DNA of 21,061 nucleotides from Zygnema cylindricum (taxonomy: Eukaryota; Streptophyta; Zygnematophyceae; Zygnematales; Zygnemataceae). This document shows, piece after piece, positions 16,903 through 21,061 of this stretch. Every line of letters begins with the position of its first letter. The first letter of the stretch is position 1. Below the pieces are notes generated by a model. That model was given only the letters and a program-made list of their open reading frames with translations, ran no database searches and was not told the origin of the DNA. The stretch lies in contig JBBHKE010002814.1 in the NCBI GenBank assembly GCA_037447655.1, forward strand, positions 1-21,061, read 5' to 3'. Both the position numbers and the translations under genes were made by a program.

Positions 16903-17404
16903 CACCGCGAATCGTAATTAGAGTATATTACTCTAATTCGGTCGCTCAAAATTTCGACTCTATCACATCAAATAGAGTAAATGATTATTATTTTTTCATT
17001 ATACTATTTAAGGTAAGGTTTAATTAGCGTTTTTAATTCTAATATATGTTCGTTTTAAATAGTGTGGAGTACGGATGACGTCCGTCCGTGCATAATTGTT
17101 CTTTTATAAATAAAAAAAGTACAAATAATGATTTAATACAAGCCATTATCATGTAACTGCGTTTTAACAATCCGCGTAGTGCAAACGTCATAGTGACGAT
17201 AAACTGTACGTTTTGTCAGATTCTGTACGAATTCCTTATTTACAGTAGAGGATATTAACTTGCCAAATTAGAGTACACCGCATAAATTAGAGTAAATTCC
17301 TTTCTGAAACAGTTATATCACATAAATTAGATTAAATTACTCTAATTATTTTTTTCTCTCTTTTTACTCTAATTTTTTCATTACTCTAATTACGATGCGC
17401 GGTG
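16903..17404. mobile_element. MITE family 2 (about 502 bp, TA-flanked)
   Basis: The left end CACCGCGAATCGTAATTAG continues to AGTA. The right end is the complement of CACCGCGCATCGTAATTAG continuing to AGTA, so the terminal inverted repeats differ by one base in 23. Both ends are flanked by TA (16901-16902 and 17405-17406). Internally, multiple ATTAGAGTA/TACTCTAAT motifs occur in both orientations, including another CACCGCATAAATTAGAGTAA near 17277. No coding capacity. The TA flanks suggest Tc1/mariner-type mobilisation. Confidence 0.75.
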
Positions 17405-17406
17405 TA

Positions 17407-18126
17407 GTTGCACGAATACCGTTGACGTCCTATTGGCGCGAGCGTAAAAGTCAACAAACTCTAACTGCACCACCGACAGAAATCGAGCGCACGTGTCCAT
17501 TTATGGCGCGCGTCTGCATTATTATGCGTGTATTAATTGTGGGGTTGTTGAATTGCAGAGCTGTGGGCCTCTGACCGAACATTTTTAAAGCCTGATTGGC
17601 TCAAAAATTTAAAGAGGCTGCCCGAATTACTGCTCGAGTTTATATACGGTACGGTCAGCACGTAGGGTGATAATTTGTACGAAAAACTTATTGTGGTGTA
17701 CGAGAAAGCCGCTGTAGTGTTTTATTATTTTATACTATTATTGTACTGTAAACCAGTTTATAACCAGTTTTTTTTTTTTTGTATAATAATTGTGTAAATC
17801 ACTAAATTGCTATGTTCAATACTATTCAATGAAGTGATCCGATGAAATTATTGGCGTTCTATTTTAAACCATTTACGTTTCTATTAATATAAGGAATACA
17901 TTGTGACCCCCCCCAACCCAGTTTGTACCACAATCTTATTGGTAGCAAAAAGACAGAGCAATAGAACTGTACGTCTGAAAGGAGAAAGAGGACAAAATGG
18001 TTAGACGGGTCTGGTGAAATATTTTGTCAATATCCTTAATGTCCGATAAATCGGTGAAATGAGTGGCGATTTTCATTGAACACGCGGGCAGAAAAAAACA
18101 GAATAAGAATTGTCATTTTTGTCCGC
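17407..18126. other. AT-rich spacer, no gene seen
   Basis: No frame of 60 or more codons and no recognised element. A short C homopolymer lies near 17907-17914 and repeated GTACGGTACGGT-like motifs near 17646. Confidence 0.55.
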
Positions 18127-18128
18127 TA

Positions 18129-18350
18129 CACCCTGAATCGCTATTACTGTAGTGTTAATGTTGCTTTTGCCACTTAAAACATGTTTTATTCGTACACACT
18201 TGTCGGATTTTTAATTTGAGACAGCCAATCGGAAGCCGAGAATCTCACCTTTCAATCACAACCGTCAGATCCACAATCCGACAAGTGTGTACGGAGAAAA
18301 AATGTTTTAAGAGACGAAAACAACATTAACACTAATAGCGATACTCGGTG
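18129..18350. mobile_element. MITE family 1, copy 2 (222 bp, TA-flanked)
   Basis: The left end CACCCTGAATCGCTATTA is preceded by TA (18127-18128). The right end TAATAGCGATACTCGGTG is followed by TA (18351-18352). Arms carry CCACTTAAAACATGTTTT and CGTACACACTTGTCGGAT on the left and their complements, ATCCGACAAGTGTGTACG and ATGTTTTAAGAG, on the right. The middle shares GCCAATCGGAAG and CTTTCAATC.CAACCGTCAG with the 19101 copy. Non-coding. Confidence 0.85.
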
Positions 18351-18352
18351 TA

Positions 18353-19100
18353 ATGTACTGTAGTGTCATTTTTGTCCCCCTATACTCCTACAGCCTCGAT
18401 TTTCACGACCAACCAGAAACAACTGTTGAGATACGGATGGACTGACGCAGATTGCTTATCTAATGTAAAAATTTGTATATTTTTTCTGTCGTTTTGTATG
18501 TCTATAGTCTACACACGGACACCGACCATTTCTTCGACCGGATCTCACCAAACAAAAAAAATGTTCTTTAATTTTATGGCCCTAGATCTAAAATTAATAG
18601 AAACGACAAATTTTTGGGCTCCGCCTGAAGTATCAATTTCATATTATAGCTCGACACGTGACCCGTTCGCATACAAAATTTCGAACATGGTTTCTGCTGT
18701 ATAAAATTTCCACACGTGTAAAGTATGTTTCCGATTTGTCTACCTTACTTTCTCCAGCCGACCACAAAAACAAATGTAAGAAATCTTTGCACTTTTCCAC
18801 GTGGCAAAAGCCGACAGCATACCCCTTTTCCTTTCCGATTTATTGTTTTCACCTGCATCTCAGATTTTCAGCAGTTAAACCCTCGTCGTACTTGCAATTG
18901 TTAAAAAAACGACAAAAACTTGCAAACACCATCGCGGTGGATACGTTCAAGTCATCCGTACACACTGCCGGATTTTTTATCCAGAAAAGAACACTCAATT
19001 TAATGCGAACAGTGCTTTTATCTGTCCACTTCCATCTAAAAGTCCACAGTATTCGCCAAGTCTTACCGGCGACGCAAGACGTTCACTTTCGCCGTCAGTG
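18353..19100. other. Spacer with two unassigned ORFs
   Basis: Frames of 113 codons (18363-18704) and 153 codons (18658-19119) overlap on the + strand. The longer runs into the next MITE and ends inside its terminus. Neither shows a domain, signal or repeat I can recognise, and both are AT-rich with ordinary noise-like composition. I do not call genes here. Confidence 0.5.
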
Positions 19101-19318
19101 CACCATGAATCGCTATTAGCGACAATGTTTTTGTCTCCACTTAAAACATCTATTTTCCGTACACACTTGTCGGATTTTCAATTTGAGACCGCCAATCGGA
19201 AGCTGAGAATCTTACCTTTCAATCGCAACCGTCAGATCCAAAATCCGACAATTGTGTACGGAAAAAAATATGTTTTAAGTGGCGAAAAAAACATTGACGC
19301 TAATAGCGATTCACGGTG
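19101..19318. mobile_element. MITE family 1, copy 3 (218 bp)
   Basis: The left end CACCATGAATCGCTATTAG is answered at the right end by the complement of CACCGTGAATCGCTATTAG. The arms pair for about 75 bp, including CCACTTAAAACAT and TTTTCCGTACACA.TTGTCGGATTTT. The unit is close to a foldback element. The TA flanks seen at copies 1 and 2 are not obvious here; GTG/GTGTA flank the ends, so the target duplication is eroded or this copy moved with flanking sequence. Best copy for building a consensus. Confidence 0.85.
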
Positions 19319-20143
19319 GTGTACAATGCCGGCCGGAATCCTGTAAATCCACACTATATAATGATTAAGTGTGTCATAGGGGGAAAATCTCCATCAGATC
19401 ATGTGAAACGTGTCACAATGTCGGGACCCTAAAAGCCAAACGTCTTGTCGGAAAAGTTGAGAGATTTTTGTTCCGTTTTCTTAAAAGTTAAGAGATACGA
19501 CAAAATGAACGCATGCTCCAAATTTATCCACAGTATATAGGTCCACTTTCTGGGTACTGATATAATCGTGAATTAATGGTTCTAACTTTGAAATCTATTA
19601 CCCTAAAATATGTGGACAAAAATTATCTACAATTCCGGTAACACGTGCGATGGTGACATCAACCGTACCGCCTATCAATCTTAGCCAAGTGACGAAAATG
19701 ATGCCTAGACGACAAATCAGCCTGTCACAGTACTTATTTTGTCGTATTACGGTCTGTCTTTTCCTACCACCGCACCAATATCTCTCCTCCACCGAACAGC
19801 CTCCCATATCCGTACATATTCGTACATATCCTGTCATTTTTACGGACCATTTGTCGTTTTGGCATTCTACACTATTTCAGTACATACTGTACGGACAATA
19901 CACTATTTATGGTTCTTGTTCTTGGACGCTTCATAATGTTAAAATATAGCCTTTCCTTTCTCAGTTTGGAGTTCCATGACAGCTGGCCGTCAAACAATAA
20001 TTGGAAAAGTACATAAAAAGGACATTTTTCCATAAAATACGCACTTTTCTGCACCAATAGCGTGAACGTATCGAAAAATCGCATCGGGACCAGAAGCTGC
20101 ACGCAAAATGTTTCCGTACAGAAACAAAGACATTACAGTACGG
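19319..20143. other. Spacer, no gene seen
   Basis: Mixed AT-rich sequence with frequent CGTACA/TGTACGG. Frames up to 99 codons are unremarkable and overlap on both strands without motifs. Confidence 0.5.
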
Positions 20144-20145
20144 TA

Positions 20146-20164
20146 CACCGTGTTCCGCTATTAG
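20146..20164 (+). mobile_element. MITE end truncated by hAT-like insertion
   Basis: CACCGTGTTCCGCTATTAG, preceded by TA at 20144-20145, matches the left terminus of MITE family 1 for its full visible length. It then stops abruptly at the start of the next element. The remainder of this MITE should lie beyond 21061. Confidence 0.6.
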
Positions 20165-21060
20165 TAGTGTTGTGTATCGGTAAAAAACTTATCGCGATAA
20201 TACCGATACCGATAGTTATCGGTTATCGAACGGTCAGAGCTTCCGATATATCGGTCTGGGACCAACAAATTCCATATCGGCGATAACTTAGAAAAATATA
20301 TAGTATGCGTACAATAGTACTTTATAACATACTGTATTATATTATTGATTTTATATAGCGTGGCATGCCACGTATAAAAATCTGTTCTGTTACAGTTTAA
20401 CTGCAATTTATTACGGTAAACGCTGCGCATTAACGTTGGACGGTTAACTGAACAAAAATTTTACGGTGACGTACGGAAATTTACTAAAAAACTGGTGAAC
20501 ATGGAACTGGAAAAGGACGGCGGACACAAAAGTACAACGGACGCAAAATAACATTCTGCGCGCCGCCGGAATCGAACGGACGACTTGGAATGAGAAAACA
20601 CGAACGGACGGGCCAGCGTGAGCGCCGGCATCCCGGAATGGCTCTTTTGGCAGCTTTTGCCAAAAAAGCCGACAGATTGACACGTGGCAGGTCCCTAGTG
20701 GATTTCAAGGAATTAAGGGACAAAGCCATGGCGTCGGATGTGAAAGGTACATCGTTTTTACTGGATCCGTATCAAAATCGTACAGATTTCATGGCGGCTA
20801 CGGTACTTTCTATGCTTGTACACGTCCGGAGAATATGACGTACAGTTGAGTGTACATACCGTACATTTATCTGTACGGTCCGTACAGTTATCGCCGATAA
20901 TTATCGTTATCGGCATTATCGCCGATAAGTACCCGATATTATCGGCTACTTATCGGCGATAAGACCGATGTCGATATATCGTACCAATATATCGATTATC
21001 GGATACCCGAAAAAAGGCCCATATCGGTTATCGGCAAATCCTTACCGATACACAACACTA
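20165..21060. mobile_element. Non-autonomous hAT-like transposon with TATCGG subterminal repeats (896 bp)
   Basis: The first 19 bases, TAGTGTTGTGTATCGGTAA, are matched exactly by the complement of the last 19 before 21061. Subterminal zones (20165-20290 and 20890-21060) are packed with TATCGG/CCGATA units in both orientations. TIRs of the (C/T)AGTGTTG type followed by ATCGGTATCGG motifs are familiar from hAT elements. No transposase is encoded; an 82-codon frame at 20590-20838 has no recognisable domain. The target duplication cannot be confirmed because the window ends one base after the element. Confidence 0.75.
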
Positions 21061-21061
21061 T

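Noticed and set aside
18658-19119. 153-codon frame, the longest outside the copia element
   Set aside because: No recognised motif, overlaps another frame and terminates inside a MITE end; length is plausible by chance in 21 kb. Protein search or RNA reads would be decisive.
20561-20585. CGTTCGATTCC on the minus strand, tRNA T-arm-like
   Set aside because: T stem does not pair fully and no D-arm/A-box region is found upstream; it lies inside the hAT-like element.
20590-20838. 82-codon frame inside the hAT-like element
   Set aside because: Shows no hAT dimerisation or RNase H-like transposase motif; treated as chance.
1-21061. CRISPR array, bacterial operon or phage content
   Set aside because: No regularly spaced repeats with unique spacers, no bacterial ribosome-binding sites or dense coding; LTR, MITE and hAT content is eukaryotic.

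Overview
This window is eukaryotic repeat-rich DNA with no host protein-coding gene that I can recognise. The clearest content is one complete but dead Ty1/copia LTR retrotransposon (9697-15888, + strand) with two near-identical LTRs and a perfect 5-bp target-site duplication. Around it are several non-autonomous DNA transposons (TA-flanked MITEs and two hAT-like elements), tandem and segmental duplications, and long low-complexity blocks. The organism cannot be fixed from this sequence. The copia protein is plant-like in style, the LTRs carry CACGTG G-box-type palindromes, and the primer-binding site matches my recollection of a plant-type initiator tRNA slightly better than an animal one. 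This fits a plant or alga but does not exclude an invertebrate.

Layout. 1-1760: strand-asymmetric low-complexity DNA, made of CT-rich, GA-rich, a 17-bp G-rich tandem array and a very T-rich tract. 1760-3390: AT-rich DNA with two inverted MITE-like ends near 2483-2683 and no convincing gene. 3394-4300: short tandem repeats and a CpG-rich stretch with a 49-bp triplicate and a ~100-bp duplicated segment. 4345-5719: two consecutive tandem segmental duplications (period 358, then about 327). 5720-8730: AT-rich spacer with small repeats, including (GGGGAGA)n and scattered TTAGGG. 8733-9353: hAT-like element. 9382-9599: first MITE copy. 9697-15888: copia element. 15894-20145: spacer holding a 44-bp perfect palindrome and three further MITEs (16903-17404, 18129-18350, 19101-19318). 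20146-21061: a MITE end interrupted by a second hAT-like element that reaches the window edge.

The copia element reads LTR - PBS - gag - protease - integrase - RT - RNase H - PPT - LTR, the normal Ty1/copia order in what was once a single reading frame. That frame is now broken by at least five in-frame stops and about six frameshifts. Its most notable point is the primer-binding site. The 15 bases directly after the 5' LTR are complementary not to a tRNA 3' end but to the anticodon arm of initiator tRNA-Met, the half-tRNA priming mode known from Drosophila copia and yeast Ty5. The same 15 bases contain an in-frame ATG that opens gag. Both LTRs also carry a tRNA-like segment in antisense. No CRISPR array, rRNA or intact tRNA gene was seen.
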